A stretch of 64,000 bases of DNA, taken from the NCBI RefSeq assembly GCF_001280515.1, contig NZ_LBIQ01000028.1, positions 234,729 to 298,728 on the forward strand, read 5' to 3'. The stretch is from Mangrovimonas sp. ST2L15. GTDB lineage: Bacteria > Bacteroidota > Bacteroidia > Flavobacteriales > Flavobacteriaceae. How positions within the stretch are numbered: the first letter of the stretch is position 1; every line of letters starts with the position of its first letter. Shown here in pieces: positions 36,166 through 44,960 of this stretch. Made by a program: the position numbers and the translations under genes. Under the pieces are notes generated by a model. It made no database searches and was not told the DNA's origin. It was given only the letters and a program-made list of their open reading frames with translations.

Positions 36166-36825
36166 ATGAAGAAAGGACTAATACTAATACTCATACTCAC
36201 AATGATATCTCATACTTCTTTTGGACAAAACATAAATGGGAAATGGATTTTGAAAGAGATGCACTCTGGTAATGGTCAAAAAGGCAACCCCGATTTTCAG
36301 CTTTTGGACATCAACAATGACAGTGTGGACGTTTACACCGATTTTTCGCTTTTGGCAAAAGCTACGACATTGAAAATGGATCAAGGCAATTTGTTGAACC
36401 AAGACAATGACAAAACTTCAACATATGAAATCGTCAGTGACAATCATTTAAAATGGTTCGTCCCCGGCAAAGTAAATGGAACCGAGGCTGTTTTTGAATG
36501 TGACTTTTACAGACTTGAACCGACCGTGACAACCTTGAAAAAGGAGGAAATAGAGAAACTGACTTTTGTCTTAATAGAAAACGGACGAGCATCAGAATTT
36601 GTTTTTAATAAAGAACTTTGGGACAAAGAAAGATTGGAATGTTTTGAAAGAACAGAAGGCGAAAAGAAAATGATTGAACAAATAGACTCGACCTTTTTTG
36701 TATCCATGTATTATAATGGAAAAAGAAGTGGCTCAATTCCAATTAAAGAGGTTAATATCGAATATTTAAAACTCTATGCCATTCCCACTGGCCCAATGGA
36801 ATTGACCTTATATCGAAAGGAATAA
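36166..36825 (+). CDS. Secreted lipocalin-like hypothetical protein
   Basis: 219 aa. Start at 36166 places a clean signal peptide (MKKGLILILILTMISHTSFGQ) at the N-terminus; the longer frame has eight extra residues in front. NINGKWILKEMHSG right after the signal resembles lipocalin-like domains. The second half is charged and unassigned. It is followed by a stretch resembling half an attC-like repeat (36903-36945). Confidence 0.7.
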   Translation: MKKGLILILILTMISHTSFGQNINGKWILKEMHSGNGQKGNPDFQLLDINNDSVDVYTDFSLLAKATTLKMDQGNLLNQDNDKTSTYEIVSDNHLKWFVPGKVNGTEAVFECDFYRLEPTVTTLKKEEIEKLTFVLIENGRASEFVFNKELWDKERLECFERTEGEKKMIEQIDSTFFVSMYYNGKRSGSIPIKEVNIEYLKLYAIPTGPMELTLYRKE

Positions 36826-36902
36826 AATTCTTTTCCAAACTCCCTTACACTTGAACCTCTCCAGAAATCAACCATAAAACACTCTTTTACAGCCGATTCC
36901 CG

Positions 36903-36945
36903 ATTTTATTTATTAAATTAGAAAACCAATCTATGTAACCTTCCA
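36903..36945 (+). repeat. Possible remnant of an attC-like right half
   Basis: GATTTTATTTATTAAATTAG followed by AAAACCAATCTATGTAACC matches the GTTTTATTTGCTAAATTAG...ACCAACGCAACAAACC segment found in both sites B and C, but no GTT core or paired arm is present. The remaining 36826-37002 shows no gene. Confidence 0.3.
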
Positions 36946-37002
36946 TATCCTAACCCTTTAAGGTGCTTTTTCATATCAACACTAACTAATGCTATTCTAA
37001 CA

Positions 37003-38415
37003 ATGGTAAGTTTCTTTATAATATGTTACCTGTTGACGACACTTGGAATTGGGTTTTGGGCTTCCAGAAAAATAAAAACTTCTGATGATTTTGCTCTTGC
37101 GGGAAAAAGTTTGTCAACGTCCCTGGTGGGTGTCACCCTATTTGCCACCTGGTTTGGAAGTAGCCAAATTATGGGAAATCCCGGTTATTTTATTGTAGAT
37201 GGCTTTTCATCCTATATCACCTTGACCCTAACTGGAGGTATTTGCCTTTTTATAGTAGGTATGTTCTATGCCAGGAAGTTGTACCGAATGCAAATTGTAA
37301 CGATTAACGATTTTTTTAGGGTTAGGTATTCTAAAAATCTTGAAACGGCTTCTTCTCTGATAATGGTTTTTTCTTATCCACATTGGATTGCAGCCCAATT
37401 TGTAGCCCTGGCCTATTTGTTTCATGCTGTTATGGACATCCCTTTTAGTTATGGTATTTTATTAGGTGCTTCAATAGTGGTTTTTTATACTTACATAGGA
37501 GGTATGTGGGCAGTCGCCTATACCGATATGGTACAAAGCGTCATGATTTTGTTGGGATTGTTTATACTCCTTTTTGAAGTGTTGCACAAAACAGAGGGTA
37601 TCACACCTATTTTTGCCAACCAACCTAGTGCGTTTTTTGATTTATGTCCTCAAAAAGATTTAGATGCTTGGTCTGAATACATCGCTCTGACCCTTGCTTT
37701 TACGGCAGGTGCGATTCCCGTTCAAGAAATCTACCAACGTGTCTTTTCGGCTAAAAATGAAAAAGCGGCCCGCAACGGACTCTACCTAGGAGCGCTTCTA
37801 ATGGTTATCATCCCCAGTATTCCCTTAATCATAGGGCTCGGAGGTGTATACTTGTATCCTGAATTATCTACTAGCGGAAACAGCCAGGATATCATACCTT
37901 CCTTGGTAAAACTAATGACAAGTATCCCCGTGCAAATTCTATTTTATGGCGCCATGATATCAGCGATTCTAAGTACCTCAAGCGGAGCCATGTTGGCACC
38001 GGCAACCGTAATCGCAGAAAACCTAATCAAACCTTATAAAAAGAACATTGCAGACAAAAAGCTACTACTTTACACCAGACTGAGTGTGATTTTGGTAGCC
38101 GCTATTTCCTGTTATTTTGCCTTTGACGATTCTGATATTGTAGGACTTGTGGCTGCTTCTCTCAGTCTTATTTTAGTGTGTCTTTTTGCTCCGCTTACTT
38201 TTGGCTTGTTCTGGAAAAAAGCCTCAACTATAGGAGCTTGGGCAGCCATCATCATTGGCGGTCTTACTTGGCTGTTTTGTTTCATTTATGAGACAAGAAT
38301 AGATGCCACTATTTATGGAACCATATCAAGTTGTGTTAGCATGGTTGTAGTCAGTTTGCTCTATCCTGACCAGACAAAATCACCAAAACAGAAAACTAAT
38401 CAAGAACCTATATAA
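37003..38415 (+). CDS. Sodium:solute symporter (SSS family)
   Basis: 470-residue transporter with about 13 hydrophobic helices. The SSS features ASRKIKTSDDFALAGKSLS near residues 20-38, FATWFGSSQIMG, and SAILSTSSGAMLAPAT (sodium site region, about 320-335) are seen. It would import a monosaccharide or related solute with Na+. Convergent with the GH5 gene of the polysaccharide locus, so likely the sugar uptake step of that locus (inference). Confidence 0.9.
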   Translation: MVSFFIICYLLTTLGIGFWASRKIKTSDDFALAGKSLSTSLVGVTLFATWFGSSQIMGNPGYFIVDGFSSYITLTLTGGICLFIVGMFYARKLYRMQIVTINDFFRVRYSKNLETASSLIMVFSYPHWIAAQFVALAYLFHAVMDIPFSYGILLGASIVVFYTYIGGMWAVAYTDMVQSVMILLGLFILLFEVLHKTEGITPIFANQPSAFFDLCPQKDLDAWSEYIALTLAFTAGAIPVQEIYQRVFSAKNEKAARNGLYLGALLMVIIPSIPLIIGLGGVYLYPELSTSGNSQDIIPSLVKLMTSIPVQILFYGAMISAILSTSSGAMLAPATVIAENLIKPYKKNIADKKLLLYTRLSVILVAAISCYFAFDDSDIVGLVAASLSLILVCLFAPLTFGLFWKKASTIGAWAAIIIGGLTWLFCFIYETRIDATIYGTISSCVSMVVVSLLYPDQTKSPKQKTNQEPI

Positions 38416-38493
38416 ATGTTCCTATTTTTTAGCTTTTTAAATACTGAGCACTTTAAATTTATAACATTGTAAAGCGACCCCATTACCAAATAA

Positions 38494-38519
38494 AAAAACC
38501 TTGGTAGCCCAAGGTTTTT
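38494..38519. terminator. Bidirectional terminator
   Basis: CCTTGG (38499-38504) pairs with CCAAGG (38509-38514) around a TAGC loop, with five flanking A:T pairs and U-tract potential on both strands. It sits between the convergent SSS symporter and GH5 genes. Confidence 0.85.
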
Positions 38520-38549
38520 CTATATTACTTTATCTCTTCTAAACCACCA

Positions 38550-39917
38550 TTATTTTGGCTGCTTCAATAATTTATTGACGTCCTTAATCATTTTGATGGT
38601 TGAATGATCTGTAGCAAACACCGAATTTAATCCTTGAGGCTCTTGTGGTGGATCGGCTAGGAAATCGTCGCCCTTTAACCACTTGCCATTGGGGTTCCCA
38701 TTGGCTTCGCCATAACCTGCAAATCCCCAAAAATTCAAGCCTGCTAAATGGCCATCTAAAGCTCTATTTTTCACTACTTGCTCAATCATGACTTGGTAAT
38801 AAACATTCCTGTTGTCAATATTTGCTTCCTTAGACGTGCTTTCCCCCTCTCTTGGAAAACCAAATTCTGATAGTACTATCGGCTTGTTTAACTTTTGGGC
38901 TACAAACATATGCTCATCTATATAATCTAAGGATTCCCTAATCGCATTTTGGGTAGTTTCCTTCTCATTGTTGACATCATACCATTCCCAATTTTTTGGC
39001 CACATGTGCATGGTTAAATAATCAATATCCTTGTTTTCATGAACTCTTGTGTACATATCTATATCTTGCAAATAGCTCGCCTTTCCTTCTGCTCCAGTGG
39101 AAATTAAATGAACACTATCCAAAGATTCTATGAGTTCTACAGTAGTATTCACCCAATCTGTATAAGCGTTTTCATACCTTGCACTAACCATCACTCTTGG
39201 CTCATTAGCCAATTGCCAGGACATGATGGTATTATCATTGGTATATTTTAAACCAGTATAACTATTGGTTCTCGTCATGATAAACTCTACATGTTTGTAG
39301 TATGCTTGCTTACAAGGATCACACTCGTGAAATTTCATTGTATAGGCCATATAATCTTGCCAAGTATCTCTTGGGTTGACTCTGGGATTGGGTATATCTC
39401 CATAACCATTCCATTGCAGGTACTCACTCATTCCGCCAGACCAGATCCAATTGTTGGTTAGATACAAAACCGCATACATTTCACGCTTTTTCATTTCAGC
39501 TAATAAAAAATCTAGGCCATCCAACAGGTCTTCATTATACTTTCCTTGTTCTGGTTGCAATGAAGGATCTACCCTAAAGTTTGAACCCCCACCTTCGGCT
39601 CCAGCCAATATCCTAAGATTATCAATCCCTGCCGATTTCATAAAATCCAATTCTTTAATGAGACGTTCCCTATCACCTGAATGGGCTGCTCCCAACAAAG
39701 GTCCATACCAATAATTGGTTCCTAAGAAATAATAGGGTTCATCGCCTTTAAAAAAGCGTCCGTCTTTAACAGAAATCAAGGGTACATCTTCTGCTTTTTC
39801 AGGTTGTTTTTCAGCCTCCTTTTTACAGGAAAATAGCATAAGGGTTAGTGCTGCCGTAGCAAATAATGAATACTTAAAAAATGATTTCAAACTGGTGGTT
39901 GTTTTTTTGTTAGTCAT
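38550..39917 (-). CDS. GH5-family lipoprotein, endo-beta-1,4-mannanase-like
   Basis: Clan GH-A enzyme. Acid/base Glu in WQLANEPRVM (about residue 210), nucleophile Glu in PIVLSEFGFPRE (about 330). FLGTNYWYGPLL at the start of the barrel, LNFWGFAGYGE, and DPPQEPQGLNSVF near the end resemble GH5 subfamily 7 mannanases. The start at 39917 gives a lipoprotein signal ending LMLFSCKK; the longer frame would begin inside a terminator. 455 aa. Last gene of the polysaccharide-utilisation operon; probably surface-anchored. Confidence 0.87.
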   Translation of the reverse strand: MTNKKTTTSLKSFFKYSLFATAALTLMLFSCKKEAEKQPEKAEDVPLISVKDGRFFKGDEPYYFLGTNYWYGPLLGAAHSGDRERLIKELDFMKSAGIDNLRILAGAEGGGSNFRVDPSLQPEQGKYNEDLLDGLDFLLAEMKKREMYAVLYLTNNWIWSGGMSEYLQWNGYGDIPNPRVNPRDTWQDYMAYTMKFHECDPCKQAYYKHVEFIMTRTNSYTGLKYTNDNTIMSWQLANEPRVMVSARYENAYTDWVNTTVELIESLDSVHLISTGAEGKASYLQDIDMYTRVHENKDIDYLTMHMWPKNWEWYDVNNEKETTQNAIRESLDYIDEHMFVAQKLNKPIVLSEFGFPREGESTSKEANIDNRNVYYQVMIEQVVKNRALDGHLAGLNFWGFAGYGEANGNPNGKWLKGDDFLADPPQEPQGLNSVFATDHSTIKMIKDVNKLLKQPK

Positions 39918-39965
39918 GAGGTAAATGTAATTATTTTTACAAAAAGCCAAATGAAGAGAGAATAT

Positions 39966-39991
39966 AAAAAAAGCCTCCATCTATGGAGGCT
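39966..39991 (-). terminator. Terminator between GH97 and GH5 genes
   Basis: AGCCTCCAT (39972-39980) pairs with ATGGAGGCT (39983-39991) with a 2-nt spacer, followed on the minus strand by seven Ts. It lies after the GH97 stop and before the GH5 start, so GH5 expression may be reduced or independent. Confidence 0.8.
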
Positions 39992-40035
39992 TTTAATGTT
40001 TTAAACAACACATGCTTGATTATCAATCAGAAGAC

Positions 40036-42069
40036 CTACTCATCCAATGACATGGGTTTAAATTTTATAGCTGTTCCGCCGCCTGGTTTTAGATTGAGAT
40101 TCAATGCATCCTTGTTGGTTACTATCTGTTTCTTAACTTCCAAAGGATACGGATTGGTACTATAATTGGCTCCTTCCCCATCTTGATAGATCATGGCTTG
40201 GTAATAAATTCCTTCTTTCAAGAAATCTAAGTCGATTTTTAAGGTTCGTGATTCAGCATTAGTAATAGCCCCAACAAACCAGTTATCAGTGTTCCAATCC
40301 TTTCTCGCCATGGTCACATACGATCCTATTTGTGCGTTCAATACTTTGGTCTCTGACCAAATTTCTGGAACCTCTTTAATAAATTGAAAGGCTTGGGGTT
40401 GTTTGTTATAATTCTCCGGCAAGTCCGCAGTCATTTGCAAAGGACTGAACATTACCACATAGAGTGCCAACTGCTTTGCTAAAGTTGTTTGAACCTTAGT
40501 ACCTGGAATAGTTTCATAGTTAAAATCTACAATGCCCGGAGTAAAATCCATAGGACCAGCCAACATTCTGGTAAACGGCAAAATAGTTGTATGCTCTGGA
40601 GGGTTTCCCCCATCCGTAGACCATGCATTATATTCCTGACCTCTTGCTCCTTCCTGGGTCATCAAATTGGGATAGGTACGTTGCAATCCGGTTCCCTTCA
40701 CGGGTTCATGATTATCAATCATGATTTGATATTTGGCCGCAGTTTCAATGACTTTACGGTAATGTCTTACTCCATATTGACCGTCATGCCATTCCTTTTT
40801 ATCCAAATACTTATTGACATAGCCCGTTTTTACGGCTCTTACGCCCAACCTATGGTAAAGGGAAAAGGCATCTTCCAATTGGCTTTCATAATGACTGGCA
40901 GCACCTGCGGTTTCATGATGACCAATCAATCTGACATTTTTCATGGCAGCATGTTTGGCAATAGCCTCTAAATCAAAATCTGGATAGGCATCTGTAAAGC
41001 TGAAGGCCCTTCCATCGGCGGTCCAATCACCATCCCAACCAACATTCCAACCTTCAACCAAAACCCCATCTAACCCATGCTCGGATGCAAAATCCATATA
41101 ATTTATAGTATTCTCAGTGGTAGCGCCATGTTTTGGCCCTTGCCCCCAAGAATATTTCTCAAGGTGCATACCCCACCAGATTCCGATGTATTTTGATGGT
41201 TCAATCCATGAAACATCTTCAATTTGATTGGGTTCATTCAAATTGAGTCCTAAGGTGGAAGTAACCAGATCCCCAGGAGTTTCACCAACCATAACCGTTC
41301 GCCAAGGTGTATTAAAGGGAGTTTGGGCATAGACTTTTACACCATTGGCCCACGGCACCAAATCGGTTTCATAAGTGTTTTGAGATGTATGCAGCAAAGT
41401 CATGGAGGCATAATCAGTTAAATTGGCCTCATGAACAGCCACAAAAAGGCTGTCTTTGGTTTCAAAAGTAGCGGGTGTATTGATGGTATCTGTTTCGCTT
41501 ATTTTATTTTTATGATAAATGCTTTCATAGTAACTATTGTCTCTATGAACAGGCATCCACCAAACAGCTTCATTATTGGCAAAAGTAAATTGGGTTTTTT
41601 CATCTGAAATCTCAACGGAATCCAGATAGGCTTGTTTTGGGAATTCATATCTAAACCCGAGTCCGTCATTAAACACCTTAAAAGCAACAATCATAATTCT
41701 GGCGGAATCCTGTTTCTCCTTTAGGGTCACACGTAGTTCATTGTGATTATCCTTAATCGTTTTAAACTCCCCCCAAGGTTGATTCCAAGAAGTATCTACT
41801 TGATGTCGCTCTACCTTTTCTACTTCAAAATTATTGAGCAGCGCTTTGTTATTGAAAAACTCAAAGCCCAATCTGGAAGGCTTTATTACTTCTTTATTAT
41901 TATGCGATAGGGAGTAAAAAGGCTCACCTTGTTCGTTTAAATAAAAGTTCAATAGGTTTTTTTGATCTGGTGAGCTTTGATCAAATGTCCTTTCTTTCAT
42001 GGATGGCTCACAAGACACTATTAAACAGCCCGCCAAGAATAATAACGGTACGTATAATTTAATATTCAT
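40036..42069 (-). CDS. GH97 family alpha-glucosidase-like lipoprotein (SusB-like)
   Basis: Calcium-dependent GH97 enzyme: N-terminal beta-sandwich, TIM barrel from about residue 300 and C-terminal sheet. GHHETAG (about 388-394), DNHEPVKGTG (about 440-449) and TQEGARGQEYN carry the glutamates of the inverting SusB subgroup, arguing for alpha-glucosidase rather than the retaining alpha-galactosidase branch. Start at 42069 yields the lipoprotein signal ending CLIVSCEP. 677 aa. Periplasmic oligosaccharide cleavage is expected. Confidence 0.9.
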   Translation of the reverse strand: MNIKLYVPLLFLAGCLIVSCEPSMKERTFDQSSPDQKNLLNFYLNEQGEPFYSLSHNNKEVIKPSRLGFEFFNNKALLNNFEVEKVERHQVDTSWNQPWGEFKTIKDNHNELRVTLKEKQDSARIMIVAFKVFNDGLGFRYEFPKQAYLDSVEISDEKTQFTFANNEAVWWMPVHRDNSYYESIYHKNKISETDTINTPATFETKDSLFVAVHEANLTDYASMTLLHTSQNTYETDLVPWANGVKVYAQTPFNTPWRTVMVGETPGDLVTSTLGLNLNEPNQIEDVSWIEPSKYIGIWWGMHLEKYSWGQGPKHGATTENTINYMDFASEHGLDGVLVEGWNVGWDGDWTADGRAFSFTDAYPDFDLEAIAKHAAMKNVRLIGHHETAGAASHYESQLEDAFSLYHRLGVRAVKTGYVNKYLDKKEWHDGQYGVRHYRKVIETAAKYQIMIDNHEPVKGTGLQRTYPNLMTQEGARGQEYNAWSTDGGNPPEHTTILPFTRMLAGPMDFTPGIVDFNYETIPGTKVQTTLAKQLALYVVMFSPLQMTADLPENYNKQPQAFQFIKEVPEIWSETKVLNAQIGSYVTMARKDWNTDNWFVGAITNAESRTLKIDLDFLKEGIYYQAMIYQDGEGANYSTNPYPLEVKKQIVTNKDALNLNLKPGGGTAIKFKPMSLDE

Positions 42070-42088
42070 GGTATATTTGGTAAAAATA

Positions 42089-43354
42089 CTAGTTATCAAT
42101 ACTATTCAACAATTGGATGGCTTCGTTGGTTTGTAAGGAAACCATGTAATAGAAAACCTGATCCAATTTCTGTTGTATTTCGTTGTTTGTAGCGTGTGCT
42201 TTTCTAAGCGTAAACAAATCGCTTATACGATCAAATACTGATGGTAAGTTTTGCACTTCGGCAAACGATTTGATTTGCTCCAGATAGGAATATCCAAACT
42301 CTACGGTGGGCTCAATCATGGTCCCTTCTCCAAAGTCATTCCAGGTAACCAATTGCAAAAAATCCAAATTGGCGGTGGAAGCCATTTCCAAAGTTTCTGC
42401 TAAAGTAGCTCCATTATTGTGATCGATAGTCCACCCAATCACGGTACCTGCTCCCCCTTCTTGATAAAAATCATGAAACCCAGGGTAAGCACTTCCCATT
42501 ACCACGTCTAGACCAGAAACCGTGTTATAGTAATTTTGAAGGTTGTTATTGTTTTCATATACCCAAGTATATTCTCCAGAGGCATTACTTCCTGCTTGAT
42601 AGGACTGGTTCCAAAGTGTAAGGAATGTGGGTTGTTCGTTTAAAACACTAAACACATTGGTCCAATCGGCTGGATCTGTTAAAGTAATAGGCCCAAAATT
42701 AAGCAACAATGGCTTCCCATTCACATTTGTGTACTGCGAATGATTAAAGCATTGACTTTGTAGATACTGCATATCTATTTTTGCTGCGCCAATAGCTGAA
42801 ATAGCCATTCCTTGGTCCACGATCACATTTAAAAAACGATCTTCATAAACCATTGCAAACTCCAATCCCACTTTATCCAAAAGTGCAATCAATTGTTCTG
42901 TATTCTCTTTGATCATAGGATAATCATTGACATTATGCACACCGTACCAATCTATCAACACGCCATCAATACCGGCATACTTCATCATCAACAAATGGTT
43001 CTCAATAACATCTGGATCACCCGAATGGTAAGGCCCAATCAACGGATAGTAATGGGAGGCAATATCTCTTCTTCCATTGCTATCTATATTATCGGGGTTT
43101 CTATTGGCCATGGTCCAATGATATCCCCATTGGTTATTACCGCTACTTTCCTTGGTCTCAAACCACGGCATATAGTGCATGTATATTTTGGTACTATTTT
43201 GTTTGGAAACCGTAACAGGATTGAAAGGAGTCACTTCAAAAGCTGGTGGTTGCTGTGTTTCACCTTCACTTGGTGAATCTGAGCTACATCCCATCCATGT
43301 CATGACTAACATGAAAACCATTAAGGCGCTGTTCCATTTGGATTTGAATTTCAT
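42089..43354 (-). CDS. GH71/GH99-like lipoprotein glycoside hydrolase
   Basis: Lipoprotein signal ending TWMGCSSD. The barrel begins IYMHYMPWFETK (about 57-68), and KYAGIDGVLIDWYGV (about 128-142) and FLQLVTWNDFGEGTMIEPT are typical of the GH71/GH99-like family of alpha-acting endo-glycosidases. 421 aa. Known relatives cut alpha-mannan or alpha-1,3-glucan; which applies here is not decidable by eye. Directly follows susD. Confidence 0.82.
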   Translation of the reverse strand: MKFKSKWNSALMVFMLVMTWMGCSSDSPSEGETQQPPAFEVTPFNPVTVSKQNSTKIYMHYMPWFETKESSGNNQWGYHWTMANRNPDNIDSNGRRDIASHYYPLIGPYHSGDPDVIENHLLMMKYAGIDGVLIDWYGVHNVNDYPMIKENTEQLIALLDKVGLEFAMVYEDRFLNVIVDQGMAISAIGAAKIDMQYLQSQCFNHSQYTNVNGKPLLLNFGPITLTDPADWTNVFSVLNEQPTFLTLWNQSYQAGSNASGEYTWVYENNNNLQNYYNTVSGLDVVMGSAYPGFHDFYQEGGAGTVIGWTIDHNNGATLAETLEMASTANLDFLQLVTWNDFGEGTMIEPTVEFGYSYLEQIKSFAEVQNLPSVFDRISDLFTLRKAHATNNEIQQKLDQVFYYMVSLQTNEAIQLLNSIDN

Positions 43355-43431
43355 AATTATAGTATTACATTTTTAAAAATGTTAACCTTCTAACGACTAA
43401 CCAAATTAGAAGGTTAACATGAAAACAAAAT

Positions 43432-44934
43432 TTAATAACCCGGATTTTGGGTCAAATTGGTATTGGCACTCAACACAGAGGTAGGTATAGGAAATAGGGC
43501 CCTATATTCTGGGGTGCTTTCTTTTTCCCACCAAGGCTCAAAAAAGGTTCCGAAACGAATGTTGTCGGTTCTTCTTCTGCCTTCAAAGGCAAACTCCCTC
43601 AACAGTTCCTTATTAATAAAATCTAAATCAATTAAAGCTGGAGTATCCATTCCCGCTCTCGATCTCACTTGAGACACAAAAGGCGCTGCCAATTCGGGGG
43701 CTCCCATGCGCACATAGCATTCGGCCTGCATCATTAATATTTCAGAATATCTAATAACAACCCAATCGTGGTCTCTCTCCCAGTTTTCTCCAGGAAGCAC
43801 TTCATATTTAGCCAATCTCACACCTTCATTTTGAAAGGCATCTGTGAATTCGTGAATCTCTTCAGTGTAAATCAAAGGCTCGCCACTGTCCATAATTAAA
43901 ACAGACCCTGTAGCTATATTAATTTGCTCTCCTGCCAACAAAGATGCTTTTCTATAGTCTGCATCATCAAACATGGAATAAGCTCCCGGTTGGGCACAGA
44001 TTCCATTTCCACACCAAGGATAATTGGCTGTTGGAGAAACCGTGTAGGCATGTAGGTAATGATAGGTCATAGAGGATAAATAATTACCCACTGTTCCGGC
44101 ATCAGAATCATACGGTATCGCTAGAATAATCTCAGAAGACGTTTGGTTTTGAGTAGCGAAATTGGCAAAGAAATCTGGATTAAGTGTATAGCCAGAAATA
44201 TTCTGACACATATCAATACAATCCTGCCAACGAGGTGTACCTATAAAGGCTTCAGAATTTAAATAAAGTCTTGCCAACAAAGCGTATCCTACATTCTTAG
44301 TAAACTTTGAATAAGCGATGCCGTCTTGTAAAAATGGTAAGGATTCCAACAATTCGGTTTCAACAAAGGCATACACCTCAGCACGACTTGAATTGGAGGG
44401 CAAGCCTTGATCTTCAAAATCGGTTACTACAGGCACATTACCAAACATATCTAACAAAGTGTAGTAATAATAGGCTCTTACAGCTCTTAACTCCGCATAA
44501 ATAGGCTCCTTTTCATCTTCACTCAAACCAGACTGATCAATCTGGTAGATGATGGAATTTACTTTGGCAATACCTGCATAACAATATCTCCATGCAGATA
44601 AAATCATTCCATTATCAGAATTCCATTGGTGTCTTTGGGCATCTTGATATTGGCCACCATCAAACCAGTCGGTTCCACGGGTAGGAATAGTAGCTTCATC
44701 TGAAACCACTTCATTCAAGAAAAAGACATATTCGCAGGTAGGGAAAGAATTGGAAATATCATCCCGAAACCCTCTCAATGACGAATAAGCGCCACCCACA
44801 AGTGCTTCCACTTCATTGGGTGCAGATCCAAATTCGTCGTCTTTAACTCTGTCATATAAATGTTCATCTAAGTTGGTACAGGAAAACCCCAACCATAGTA
44901 GACTGTACAATACTATTTTATTTCGTGTTTTCAT
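43432..44934 (-). CDS. susD: RagB/SusD family nutrient uptake outer membrane lipoprotein
   Basis: Surface glycan-binding partner of SusC. Lipoprotein signal MKTRNKIVLYSLLWLGFSC, TPR-like repeats including ELRAVRAYYYYTLLDMFGNVPVV (about 122-144; split by no gap), and the C-terminal RREFAFEGRRR-type motif LLREFAFEGRRRTDNIRF. About 500 aa. The ATG at 44934 gives a normal-length lipoprotein signal; an ATG at 44955 would add seven residues. Confidence 0.92.
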   Translation of the reverse strand: MKTRNKIVLYSLLWLGFSCTNLDEHLYDRVKDDEFGSAPNEVEALVGGAYSSLRGFRDDISNSFPTCEYVFFLNEVVSDEATIPTRGTDWFDGGQYQDAQRHQWNSDNGMILSAWRYCYAGIAKVNSIIYQIDQSGLSEDEKEPIYAELRAVRAYYYYTLLDMFGNVPVVTDFEDQGLPSNSSRAEVYAFVETELLESLPFLQDGIAYSKFTKNVGYALLARLYLNSEAFIGTPRWQDCIDMCQNISGYTLNPDFFANFATQNQTSSEIILAIPYDSDAGTVGNYLSSMTYHYLHAYTVSPTANYPWCGNGICAQPGAYSMFDDADYRKASLLAGEQINIATGSVLIMDSGEPLIYTEEIHEFTDAFQNEGVRLAKYEVLPGENWERDHDWVVIRYSEILMMQAECYVRMGAPELAAPFVSQVRSRAGMDTPALIDLDFINKELLREFAFEGRRRTDNIRFGTFFEPWWEKESTPEYRALFPIPTSVLSANTNLTQNPGY

Positions 44935-44960
44935 TCTAATTGCTTTTTGAATCATGTTGC

